From an uncultured Labedella sp. (GTDB taxonomy: Bacteria; Actinomycetota; Actinomycetes; Actinomycetales; Microbacteriaceae), in NCBI GenBank assembly GCA_934636065.1, contig CAKTZW010000102.1, positions 1 to 6,683 of the forward strand: a DNA stretch of 6,683 nucleotides, read 5' to 3'. The position numbers and the translations under genes are program-made. Below, piece after piece: positions 1 to 5,587 of the stretch; position 1 is the stretch's first letter; each line of letters opens with the position of its first letter. The notes under the pieces are model-generated. The model was not told the DNA's origin, searched no databases, and saw nothing but the letters and a program-made list of their open reading frames with translations.

Positions 1-17
1 ACGACGGATTCCGTCGT
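1..17. repeat. Perfect short inverted repeat at the window edge
   Basis: A 7-bp stem (ACGACGG with CCGTCGT) closes around the 3-nt loop ATT. There is no T-tract after it. It may be the end of a terminator for a gene to the left, or the inner part of a longer palindrome cut by the window edge. The sequence cannot decide between these. Confidence 0.35.
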
Positions 18-49
18 CCAGGGCTCCCCTCGCACCGAATAGAGCGCTC

Positions 50-122
50 TCAAGCTCGTCTTAAGCAGTTCTTGAGGTTCGCTTGAGGTTTCATTGAGCC
101 TCGCGCCGATCTTGAGCGAAGG
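50..122 (+). promoter_or_regulatory. Array of 11-bp direct repeats, probable OmpR/PhoB-family response-regulator binding region
   Basis: Half-sites begin at 50 (TCAAG), 61 (TTAAG), 72 (TTGAG), 83 (TTGAG) and 94 (TTGAG), each exactly 11 bp from the last. A sixth, TTGAG at 112, is displaced by 18 bp. The clearest units are TTGAGGTTCGC, TTGAGGTTTCA and TTGAGCCTCGC. Direct repeats at one helical turn are the classic target of winged-helix OmpR/PhoB-type regulators, and YTTRAG resembles the PmrA/BasR box (YTTAAK-N5-YTTAAK). The array ends about 120-140 nt before the first gene of the exported-protein operon, so control of that operon is the natural inference. The regulator is not in the window. 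I could not identify a convincing -35/-10 pair beside the array. Confidence 0.6.
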
Positions 123-163
123 CTGACGGAGGCTTGGGCGTTCACTCGGTCGAACGCTGCGGT

Positions 164-185
164 TGATGCATTTGCATAGTCATCA
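164..185. repeat. AT-rich imperfect palindrome in the 5' leader of the first exported-protein gene
   Basis: ATGCA-TT-TGCAT (166-177) is a perfect inverted repeat, and TGATG (164-168) pairs with CATCA (181-185) around it. The overlapping CATAGT (175-180) is a poor match to a -10 hexamer. This is the most AT-rich stretch before the start codon, so it could be the core promoter or an operator. Both readings are weak. Confidence 0.25.
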
Positions 186-227
186 CCGGCGAGAAACGCC
201 GAAGCTCACACCGAGCCCCACAGCATC

Positions 228-233
228 GAAAGG
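228..233 (+). promoter_or_regulatory. Ribosome binding site fixing the start at 241
   Basis: GAAAGG lies 7 nt before ATG 241. The frame is open back to a TTG at 163, but the added residues (His-rich, then Thr/Pro/Ser) do not resemble a signal peptide start, and no Shine-Dalgarno precedes 163. ATG 241 is therefore preferred. Confidence 0.6.
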
Positions 234-240
234 CCAGACC

Positions 241-810
241 ATGAACGCCCAGCTCTCCGCCTCCGCCGCCGCCACCACGTCCACCTCGACCAAGAAGGTC
301 GCGACCGCCGCCATCGCCGGCGGCGTGGGCGTCGCGCTCCTCCTCGGCGGCGCCGGCACGCTCGCCTACTGGACCGACAACTCGGCCACCTCGCAGGAGA
401 TCCAGTCCGGAAGCCTCTCCCTCGGCACCATCACCGACGAGTGGACGATCCAGAACGGCTCCGGCGCCGCGCAGGCCTTCGTCGGCCCGATCGTCCCGGG
501 CGACGTGCTCACCACGACCGTCTCCGTCCCCGTCGACGTCACCGGCCAGAACATGAAGGCCACGCTCGACGTCACCGACGCGGTCGTCGACGGCGACCAG
601 GCCCTCGAGGACGCACTCCAGGTCAAGGTCGTCTCGGTGAACGGCGCCGCCGGCTCCACGGCCACCGTCACGGAGGACGCGACCGTCCCCGTCGTCATCA
701 GCGTGACCTTCCCCTTCGGCACCGAGGGCCAGTACAACGATGCCACCGAGCTCGCGAAGGCCGCCTTCTCGGCCACCTACACGCTCTCGCAGGTTCCCGC
801 CGGCAACTAG
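241..810 (+). CDS. SipW-type alternate signal peptide exported protein (TasA/camelysin-like), first paralog
   Basis: The 189-aa protein is predicted to be exported and to form surface or matrix material. Seen: a basic KK at 18-19, a hydrophobic segment at about 20-42 ending GGAGTLAYWTD (36-46), and then SGSLSLG (56-62). This is the layout of SipW-processed proteins such as Bacillus TasA, whose signal ends in GGGTWA and is followed by a SGTLDL motif; cleavage after Ala42 is expected by analogy. The mature part has PGDVL (86-90), matching the 'PGD' turn of TasA-like folds, and is beta-strand-like, rich in Val and Thr, acidic and free of cysteine. FPFGTEGQY (157-165) is shared with the next gene. 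It fits the actinobacterial 'alternate signal-mediated exported protein' group (TIGR04089-like). The N-terminal 17 residues, rich in Ala/Ser/Thr, are longer than usual. Being first in the operon and followed by a hairpin, it is the best candidate for a major subunit (inference). Polymerisation is not shown. Confidence 0.88.
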   Translation: MNAQLSASAAATTSTSTKKVATAAIAGGVGVALLLGGAGTLAYWTDNSATSQEIQSGSLSLGTITDEWTIQNGSGAAQAFVGPIVPGDVLTTTVSVPVDVTGQNMKATLDVTDAVVDGDQALEDALQVKVVSVNGAAGSTATVTEDATVPVVISVTFPFGTEGQYNDATELAKAAFSATYTLSQVPAGN

Positions 811-822
811 TCTGGACCCAGC

Positions 823-848
823 CGGCGGCCGCACCCCTGTGGCCACCG
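823..848 (+). terminator. Intercistronic hairpin after the first exported-protein gene
   Basis: GGCCGCA (827-833) pairs with TGTGGCC (838-844) around a CCCC loop, with one G-U wobble. After a C/A mismatch, three further pairs extend it (823-825 with 846-848). It begins 12 nt after the stop codon and has no U-tract. It could be a partial terminator or an mRNA 3'-end stabiliser. Either would make the first gene more expressed than the three behind it. Confidence 0.4.
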
Positions 849-882
849 CTCACCCGGGCACAGACGCCCACCGCCAGCAGTC

Positions 883-891
883 GAGGGAAGG
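883..891 (+). promoter_or_regulatory. Ribosome binding site of the second exported-protein gene
   Basis: GAGGGAAGG precedes two adjacent in-frame ATG codons at 895 and 898. The core AGG (889-891) is 3 nt before the first ATG and 6 nt before the second, while the upstream GAGGG (883-887) is 7 nt before the first. The true start may therefore be 898, giving a protein one residue shorter. Confidence 0.5.
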
Positions 892-894
892 CCG

Positions 895-1482
895 ATGATG
901 CGATCCACCACCCGCGGTCTCGTCGTCGCTGCCCTGCTCGGGGCCCTCGGAGTCGGACTCCTCTTCGGAGGCACGGGTTCGCTCGCGACGTGGCAGGAGA
1001 CGGGACGATCGCCGCAGCGCGGCATCGAGACCGGATCGCTCGACCTCGGCCCCCTCACGTCCGGATCGGTCGCCTGGCGGCTGAGCCAGCGCATCCCCGG
1101 CAGCACCACCACTACGAGCGCCCCCTTCACCGACACGGCGCTCGTCCCGGGCGACGTGCTCACGGGCACCGCCTCCCTCCCGGTCGAACTCGTGGGCCAG
1201 ACGCTCACGGCGACCCTCTCCGTGACGCCGAAGCTCACCGTCCCGGCCAACCCGAAGCCGGCCGACACCGCCCTCTCGAAGGCCCTCGTCGTCACCGTCG
1301 TCTCGATCGACGGCATCGGCGGCACCGTGCACACCTTCTCCGGTCAGGAGGGGAAGCGCACCGTCCCGGTCGTCGTCGAGGTCTCCTACCCCTGGGGATC
1401 CGACGGTCAGTACGCCGACGCGGTCGGCGGCACTGTGAGCGTCACGGTCGACTACACCCTCACGCAAGACGAATCCGAGTAA
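895..1482 (+). CDS. SipW-type alternate signal peptide exported protein, second paralog
   Basis: This 195-aa exported protein is a clear paralog of the gene before it. Seen: short basic start (MMRSTTR), hydrophobic segment at about 8-31, and junction GGTGSLATW (25-33), with expected cleavage after Ala31. TGSLDLG (46-52), PGDVL (85-89), TVPVVVEVSYPWG (156-168) and GQYADA (171-176) align in order with the same blocks of the first protein. It differs in carrying a Thr-rich insert at about 70-80 and a longer loop at about 112-126. The usual aromatic-x-x-Asp after the cleavage site is TWQET rather than YWTD. There is no cysteine and no sortase motif. It sits 84 nt after gene 1 and 5 nt before gene 3. 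Family placement is the actinobacterial alternate signal-mediated exported proteins. A role as second fibre or matrix subunit is inference. Confidence 0.85.
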   Translation: MMRSTTRGLVVAALLGALGVGLLFGGTGSLATWQETGRSPQRGIETGSLDLGPLTSGSVAWRLSQRIPGSTTTTSAPFTDTALVPGDVLTGTASLPVELVGQTLTATLSVTPKLTVPANPKPADTALSKALVVTVVSIDGIGGTVHTFSGQEGKRTVPVVVEVSYPWGSDGQYADAVGGTVSVTVDYTLTQDESE

Positions 1483-1487
1483 TCCCG

Positions 1488-2141
1488 ATGTCTCGTTCCA
1501 CCACCCGACCCCGGCGAGGGGTGCTCGCCTCCCTCGCGTTCGCTGTCGCCGCCCTCGCGGCCGGGCTCGCCCTCCTGGGCGGCGCCCCCGGCACGTTCGC
1601 CTTCCTCACCGACACCACCAGCCAGCCCGCCAAGTCCGTCAACGCCGGCGGCCTCACCCTCGGCATCACGCAATCGGCCGAGTGGGTGAGCACCGCCTCG
1701 AGCGGCGGAACCTCAGGAGCGGGCACCGCGTCCACCGTCGCACTCGGAACCACGGGCTACGTGCCCGGGCAGCGTGGCCAGAAGCTCACCTTCGCCCTCA
1801 CGAACTCCGCGACCTCCGCGACGCCCGCGACCCTCGCGAGCACCCTCAGCTCGGGGGCGTTCTGGGCCGACCTCGCTTCGAAGGGCCTGCTCACGATCAC
1901 TCCGAGCGTCATCTCCGGCCCGTGCGCCGTCGGATCGCTCAGCGCGACCGCGAGCGCGGTGAGCGTCCCGGTCAGCTCCACGAGCACCCTGCGACCCGGC
2001 GCGAGCTGCGTGGTGGCGTTCACCGTCGCCATCCCGACCGGATCCGCCTCGGTCGACGCGTCCTCCTACCTCCGGAGCGCGATGAAGACCGGCGTCGCCG
2101 CCTTCACGATGGCCGGCACGCTCACGCAGGCAGCCCGGTAG
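1488..2141 (+). CDS. TasA-like SipW-dependent exported protein (third of the operon)
   Basis: The 217-aa protein has a basic start (MSRSTTRPRR), a hydrophobic segment at about 11-38 and the junction GGAPGTFAFLTD (31-42), very like the TasA/camelysin signal; cleavage after Ala38 is expected. NAGGLTLG (52-59) takes the place of the SGTLxL motif. The mature region is Ser/Thr/Ala-rich and beta-like. VPGQRGQKLTFALTNS (92-107) and LRPGASCVVAFTVAIP (168-183) are typical of TasA-like strand pairs. Cys146 and Cys174 are the only cysteines and could form one disulfide after export. It lacks the YPWG/GQY block of the first two proteins, so it is a separate branch, not a recent duplicate. The gap from the preceding stop is only 5 nt and there is no strong Shine-Dalgarno, so translational coupling is likely. 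The first residues (MSRSTTR) nearly repeat the start of the second protein (MMRSTTR). The exact role is unknown. Confidence 0.82.
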   Translation: MSRSTTRPRRGVLASLAFAVAALAAGLALLGGAPGTFAFLTDTTSQPAKSVNAGGLTLGITQSAEWVSTASSGGTSGAGTASTVALGTTGYVPGQRGQKLTFALTNSATSATPATLASTLSSGAFWADLASKGLLTITPSVISGPCAVGSLSATASAVSVPVSSTSTLRPGASCVVAFTVAIPTGSASVDASSYLRSAMKTGVAAFTMAGTLTQAAR

Positions 2142-2151
2142 GCGATCGATC

Positions 2152-3183
2152 ATGACCTCGACAGCCGGAACCCCCAGCCGACCGCGCCGATCGCGGAGGC
2201 CTCGGAGCATCGGAACGCTGCTCGCTGCGTCCCTCGCCACGCTGCTGCTTCTCGTCGGCATCCCGGCCGCCGAGACGGGCGCGTACCTCACGTCGAAGGC
2301 GAACGTGTCGACCGCCGCGACCATGGGCGAATGGTGCGCCGTCCCCTCGTCCACGACCCACCCGAACGTGTACAACCTCCGCAGCTTCCCGACGATCGCC
2401 GCGCCCGAGCCCGGCCGCGGCCCGGCGAACGTGCGCATGATCGAGCTCCCGGTGGTCCGGGACGCGAGTTTCGCGCCCATCCAGTCGGTGAGCGGCGCCC
2501 GCGGCCAGATCGGCATCCGGCTGTGGAGCTGCAGCGAGACGAGCCGACTCGGCGGACAGCTGAAGGCGACGTCCTGGCGGGGCGACTACGACGACGGCCA
2601 GTCGTTCTCGTGGGCCACGGCGCCGACGCTCGGGTCCTTCGCGAAGGCACGGCTCAATCCCTCCTCGAACGCCGTCGTCAACACGGCGACGAACGCCGCG
2701 ACCAACCCGGGCGCCGAGCTCCGCGACCTCCACCGCGGGCTCAACGAGCTCGGCGGCCGCGGCTTCCTCCAGGCGGACAAGGTCACCATGCGGTACAGCT
2801 GGATGCTCGACTCCTACCGCTCGCCCACGAATCCGTCGTCCGACCCGTCGTGCGGCTCGCAGTTGTGCGAGCTGCGACCCGGGGACGGCGCCGCGATCAG
2901 TGCCGCGTTCTCGAATTCGAGCGCATCCGTCCCCACGACGGGGACCCCCGGACGCACGGCCACCTACTCGGCGGAGAAGTACTGGTCGCCGGGCGGCCGT
3001 TGGGGCTGCTTCCTCAGTGCGTGCGCGCCGTCGGCGAGCCTCCTCGATCCGGCGGCCGGCGAGACCGTGAACGAGCTGGTCCGCGACACGAGCGGAACGT
3101 CCCTGCAGTGGGTCGTCCTCGAGTGGTTCGGCACCGCCGACGTCCCGGCCGACCTCGCGGTCGAGGTCTACGTCATCCCCTGA
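2152..3183 (+). CDS. Unrecognised cysteine-rich exported protein with SipW-like signal (fourth of the operon)
   Basis: I do not recognise a domain in the mature part of this 343-aa protein. Seen: a strongly basic N-terminus (residues 9-18, RPRRSRRPR), a hydrophobic segment at about 20-40, and the junction ETGAYLTSKANVST (41-54), which resembles the ends of the other three signals; cleavage after Ala44 is possible. Six cysteines follow, at 62, 127, 234, 239, 286 and 291. The last four form two CX4C pairs, which suggests three disulfides in an exported fold. The protein is rich in Trp, Arg and Pro and ends in a hydrophobic strand (LAVEVYVIP). It has no LPXTG and no C-terminal membrane anchor. 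The gap from the preceding stop is 10 nt and the Shine-Dalgarno is weak (GGTAGG overlapping that stop), suggesting coupled translation. Because it is larger and different, an anchor, tip or adhesin role in the same assembly is possible, but this is inference only. Confidence 0.8.
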   Translation: MTSTAGTPSRPRRSRRPRSIGTLLAASLATLLLLVGIPAAETGAYLTSKANVSTAATMGEWCAVPSSTTHPNVYNLRSFPTIAAPEPGRGPANVRMIELPVVRDASFAPIQSVSGARGQIGIRLWSCSETSRLGGQLKATSWRGDYDDGQSFSWATAPTLGSFAKARLNPSSNAVVNTATNAATNPGAELRDLHRGLNELGGRGFLQADKVTMRYSWMLDSYRSPTNPSSDPSCGSQLCELRPGDGAAISAAFSNSSASVPTTGTPGRTATYSAEKYWSPGGRWGCFLSACAPSASLLDPAAGETVNELVRDTSGTSLQWVVLEWFGTADVPADLAVEVYVIP

Positions 3184-3210
3184 CCCGCGCAGCGCCCCCG
3201 CCCCGCGCTC

Positions 3211-3241
3211 CGCGCCCTCGCGCGCTCGCGCCCTCGCGCGC
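3211..3241 (+). repeat. 16-bp tandem repeat, nearly two copies
   Basis: CGCGCCCTCGCGCGC occurs at 3211-3225 and again, identical, at 3227-3241, separated by a single T. It lies in an almost purely C/G stretch just after the fourth exported-protein gene. It may be simple-sequence expansion in non-coding DNA; no function is evident. Confidence 0.6.
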
Positions 3242-3251
3242 ACCCCACCTC

Positions 3252-3311
3252 GTCGCCACGTTGAGCGGTTTGCGTCGCGTATATGCGACGGAAAGCGCTC
3301 AAAGTGGCGAC
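3252..3311. repeat. 60-bp imperfect palindrome between convergent genes, possible bidirectional terminator or dispersed element
   Basis: The left arm (3252-3278) and right arm (3285-3311) are 27 nt each around the loop GTATAT. Twenty-four of 27 positions pair; the mismatches are 3260/3303, 3268/3295 and 3272/3291. The arms start GTCGCCAC and end GTGGCGAC. Lying between the ends of two converging genes, it would form a very stable hairpin in either transcript, so bidirectional termination or 3'-end protection is plausible. It lacks the T-tract of a standard intrinsic terminator on both sides, and the arms are longer than usual. It could instead be a copy of a dispersed palindromic (REP-like) element, which the window alone cannot show. 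Confidence 0.7.
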
Positions 3312-3313
3312 AT

Positions 3314-3365
3314 GGGGGGGTGGAGCGGGGGGACGGGGGCAGCAGCGGGCGGGGCAGCAGCGGGC
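3314..3365 (+). repeat. G-tract region with G-quadruplex potential and a 15-bp tandem duplication
   Basis: Runs of 7, 6, 5, 3, 4 and 3 G occur at 3314-3320, 3327-3332, 3335-3339, 3347-3349, 3351-3354 and 3362-3364. The loops between the first four runs are 6, 2 and 7 nt, which satisfies the common G3+N1-7 quadruplex rule. Within it, GGGGCAGCAGCGGGC is perfectly duplicated (3336-3350 and 3351-3365). It starts 3 nt after the large palindrome and ends 6 nt before the glgX stop codon. In the upstream operon's read-through transcript it would be the G-rich strand. Confidence 0.55.
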
Positions 3366-3371
3366 GCTGCG

Positions 3372-5576
3372 TCAGCCGTTCGACTCGGGGGGCTGCGTTC
3401 CGACGATCGGGATGGCCGCCGTGCGCATCGCGAGCGACGCCGCCACGGAGTGGTCGGGCTCGACCTCCGGCTCGCTCGCCGCACGCAGCACCACGAGCGA
3501 TCGAGCGGCGAGCGTCAGCTTCGATCCCGCGGGAAGCGGCGGGCCGTCGACGGCCTCCTCCCCGGTGTCGACAACGGCCTCCCATGCGGCACCGAACTCG
3601 GCCGGCGGGATCGTAATATCCACGGACTCCACGTCCGCACTGAAGTAGAGCAGGAAGTCGTCGTCCTGGATGGTGCTGCCGCGACGATCGCGCTGCCGGA
3701 TGCTGCCGCCGTTGAGGTAGATGCCGACCGTGCGCTGCAGGGACGCCTCCCAATCGTCCCCGCCCATCTCGGAGCCGTCGGCTCCGAGCCACACGATGTC
3801 GGGGAACGAGTCGCCCTCCTCGCGCTCGTAGGGCTTGCCATCGAAGAAGCCGCCGCGACGGAACGTCGGGTGCTCCCGCCGCAGCCGCGAGACCGCCGCC
3901 GTGAACTCGATGAGCGGCTCGTCGGCCTTGTCCCAATGCACCCAGCTGATCTCGCTGTCCTGCGCATAGGTGTTGTTGTTGCCGCCCTGCGTGCGGCCGA
4001 GCTCGTCGCCGTGGAGGATCATCGGGACACCCTGCGAGAGCAGGAGCGTCGCGAGGAAGTTGCGCTGCTGGCGGGCACGGAGCGCGAGCACGCCGGGATC
4101 GTCCGTCTCGCCCTCGACGCCCGAGTTCCACGAGCGGTTGTGCGATTCCCCGTCGTTGTTGTCCTCGCCGTTGGCCTCGTTGTGCTTCTCGTTGTACGAC
4201 ACGAGATCGCGCATCGTGAAGCCGTCGTGGGCCGTGACGAAGTTGATGGACGCGAACGGGCGGCGACCGGAGTTCTCGTACAGGTCGGCGGAACCCGTGA
4301 TGCGCGCCGCGAATTCTCCGAGGGTCGACGGCTCGCCTCGCCAGTAGTCGCGGACGGTGTCGCGGTACTTCCCGTTCCACTCGGTCCACTGGGGCGGGAA
4401 GTTGCCCACCTGGTAGCCGCCGGGCCCGACGTCCCACGGCTCCGCGATGAGCTTGACCTGCGAGACCACCGGGTCCTGCTGCACGAGCTCGAAGAAGGTC
4501 GACAGGCGGTCGACGTCGTAGAATTCGCGGGCGAGCGCGGACGCGAGGTCGAAGCGGAACCCGTCGACACGCATCTCCGTCGCCCAGTAGCGCAGCGAGT
4601 CCATGATGAGCTGGAGCGAGTGCGGGTGACGGACGTTGAGCGTGTTGCCCGTGCCGGTGTAGTCGGTGTAGTACCGCTTGTCGTTCTCCTCGAGGCGGTA
4701 GTAGGCCTCGTTGTCGATGCCCTTGAAGCTCAGCGTCGGGCCCATGTGGTTGCCCTCGGCCGTGTGGTTGTAGACGACGTCGAGGATGACCTCGATGCCG
4801 GCGGCGTGCATCGCGCGCACCATGGCCTTGAACTCCTGCACCTGCTGGCCGAGCTCGCCCGTGGCGGAGTAGGTGTTCTGCGGCGCGAAGAAGCCGATCG
4901 TGTTGTAGCCCCAGTAGTTCGCGAGGCCCTTGTCCTCGAGCGTGGAGTCCTGGACGAACTGGTGCACGGGCATGAGCTCGATCGCGGTGATACCGAGCTT
5001 CTTCAGGTGATCGATGACGACGGGGTGGGTCAGACCCGCGTAGGTGCCGCGCTGCTCCTCGGGGATCTCCGGGTGCAGCTGTGTGAGTCCCTTCACGTGC
5101 GCCTCGTAGATGACGGTGTCCGAGTACGGCGTGTGCGGCTTGCGGTCGCCGGCCCAGTCGAAGAAGGGGTTCACCACGACGCTCAGCATCGAGTGCGGTG
5201 CCGAGTCCTCGTCGTTGCGCGAGTCCGGGTCGCCGAAGTTGTACGAGAAGAGCGCGTTGTCCCAGTCGTACTGACCGGCCGTCGCCTTCGCGTACGGGTC
5301 GAGCAGGAGTTTGTTCGGGTTGGCGCGCTTGCCGTTCGCGGGGTCGTATTCGCCGTGCACCCGGTAGCCGTACCGCTGACCGGGCTGGATGTTCGGGAGG
5401 TAGCAGTGCCACACATAGGCGTCGACCTCGATGACCTCGACGCAGGTTTCGGTGCCGTCCTCGTCGAACAGGCACAGTTCGACGCGCTCGGCCGCCTCAC
5501 TGTAGAGCGCGAAGTTCGTCCCCCCGCCGTCGTACGACGCGCCGAGCGGGTAGGCGGTACCGGGCCAGGTTTCCAC
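3372..5576 (-). CDS. glgX: Glycogen debranching enzyme GlgX (GH13 isoamylase type)
   Basis: This 734-aa cytoplasmic enzyme hydrolyses alpha-1,6 branch links in glycogen or limit dextrins, working with glycogen phosphorylase in glycogen breakdown; related TreX proteins feed trehalose synthesis. Domains: CBM48-like N-terminal domain at about 8-100, (beta/alpha)8 barrel from about 150 to 570, and a C-terminal beta domain after that. The conserved GH13 regions are intact: DVVYNH (266-271), GFRFDLA (339-345) with nucleophile Asp343, AEPWD (378-382) with acid/base Glu379, and TAHDG (448-452) with Asp451. NYWGYNTIGFFAP (220-232) is typical of the isoamylase/GlgX branch. The start is GTG at 5576, preceded by GGAGGT. 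The length is slightly above that of E. coli GlgX because of an acidic then hydrophobic tail of about 34 residues (701-734) that does not look like the family core. It converges on the exported-protein operon and diverges from the glycosyltransferase. No other glycogen gene is in view. Confidence 0.97.
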   Translation of the reverse strand: METWPGTAYPLGASYDGGGTNFALYSEAAERVELCLFDEDGTETCVEVIEVDAYVWHCYLPNIQPGQRYGYRVHGEYDPANGKRANPNKLLLDPYAKATAGQYDWDNALFSYNFGDPDSRNDEDSAPHSMLSVVVNPFFDWAGDRKPHTPYSDTVIYEAHVKGLTQLHPEIPEEQRGTYAGLTHPVVIDHLKKLGITAIELMPVHQFVQDSTLEDKGLANYWGYNTIGFFAPQNTYSATGELGQQVQEFKAMVRAMHAAGIEVILDVVYNHTAEGNHMGPTLSFKGIDNEAYYRLEENDKRYYTDYTGTGNTLNVRHPHSLQLIMDSLRYWATEMRVDGFRFDLASALAREFYDVDRLSTFFELVQQDPVVSQVKLIAEPWDVGPGGYQVGNFPPQWTEWNGKYRDTVRDYWRGEPSTLGEFAARITGSADLYENSGRRPFASINFVTAHDGFTMRDLVSYNEKHNEANGEDNNDGESHNRSWNSGVEGETDDPGVLALRARQQRNFLATLLLSQGVPMILHGDELGRTQGGNNNTYAQDSEISWVHWDKADEPLIEFTAAVSRLRREHPTFRRGGFFDGKPYEREEGDSFPDIVWLGADGSEMGGDDWEASLQRTVGIYLNGGSIRQRDRRGSTIQDDDFLLYFSADVESVDITIPPAEFGAAWEAVVDTGEEAVDGPPLPAGSKLTLAARSLVVLRAASEPEVEPDHSVAASLAMRTAAIPIVGTQPPESNG

Positions 5577-5581
5577 GAGCG

Positions 5582-5587
5582 ACCTCC
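5582..5587 (-). promoter_or_regulatory. Strong Shine-Dalgarno of glgX
   Basis: On the minus strand GGAGGT lies 5 nt before the GTG at 5576. It supports that non-ATG start, which also places the CBM48 domain at the expected distance from the N-terminus. I found no convincing glgX promoter hexamers farther upstream. Confidence 0.75.

Noticed and set aside
1..42. Open frame ending in TAG at 40-42, possible C-terminus of an upstream gene
   Set aside because: Only 13 sense codons are visible and they overlap an inverted repeat. There is no motif to recognise, so it cannot be separated from chance.
441..2141. A 566-residue fusion-like frame ending with the third exported protein
   Set aside because: Its first roughly 350 residues are out-of-frame reading of genes 1 and 2 (Arg/His/Pro-rich). 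Only the portion from ATG 1488 has a signal peptide and a natural composition.
241..3183. Sortase-anchored pilus operon
   Set aside because: None of the four proteins has an LPXTG-like motif or a C-terminal hydrophobic anchor, and no sortase gene is present in the window.
3184..3371. Possible CRISPR or tRNA in the repeat-rich intergenic region
   Set aside because: The repeats are only two copies each, in tandem without spacers, and the palindrome has 27-nt arms with no cloverleaf features.
2122..5475. Very long minus-strand open frame of more than 1,100 codons overlapping the fourth exported-protein gene and glgX
   Set aside because: It lies in another frame of the glgX strand and antisense to the fourth gene, and its product is dominated by Arg, Ala, Gly and Pro. 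GlgX has all catalytic motifs in its own frame, so this is a high-GC shadow.
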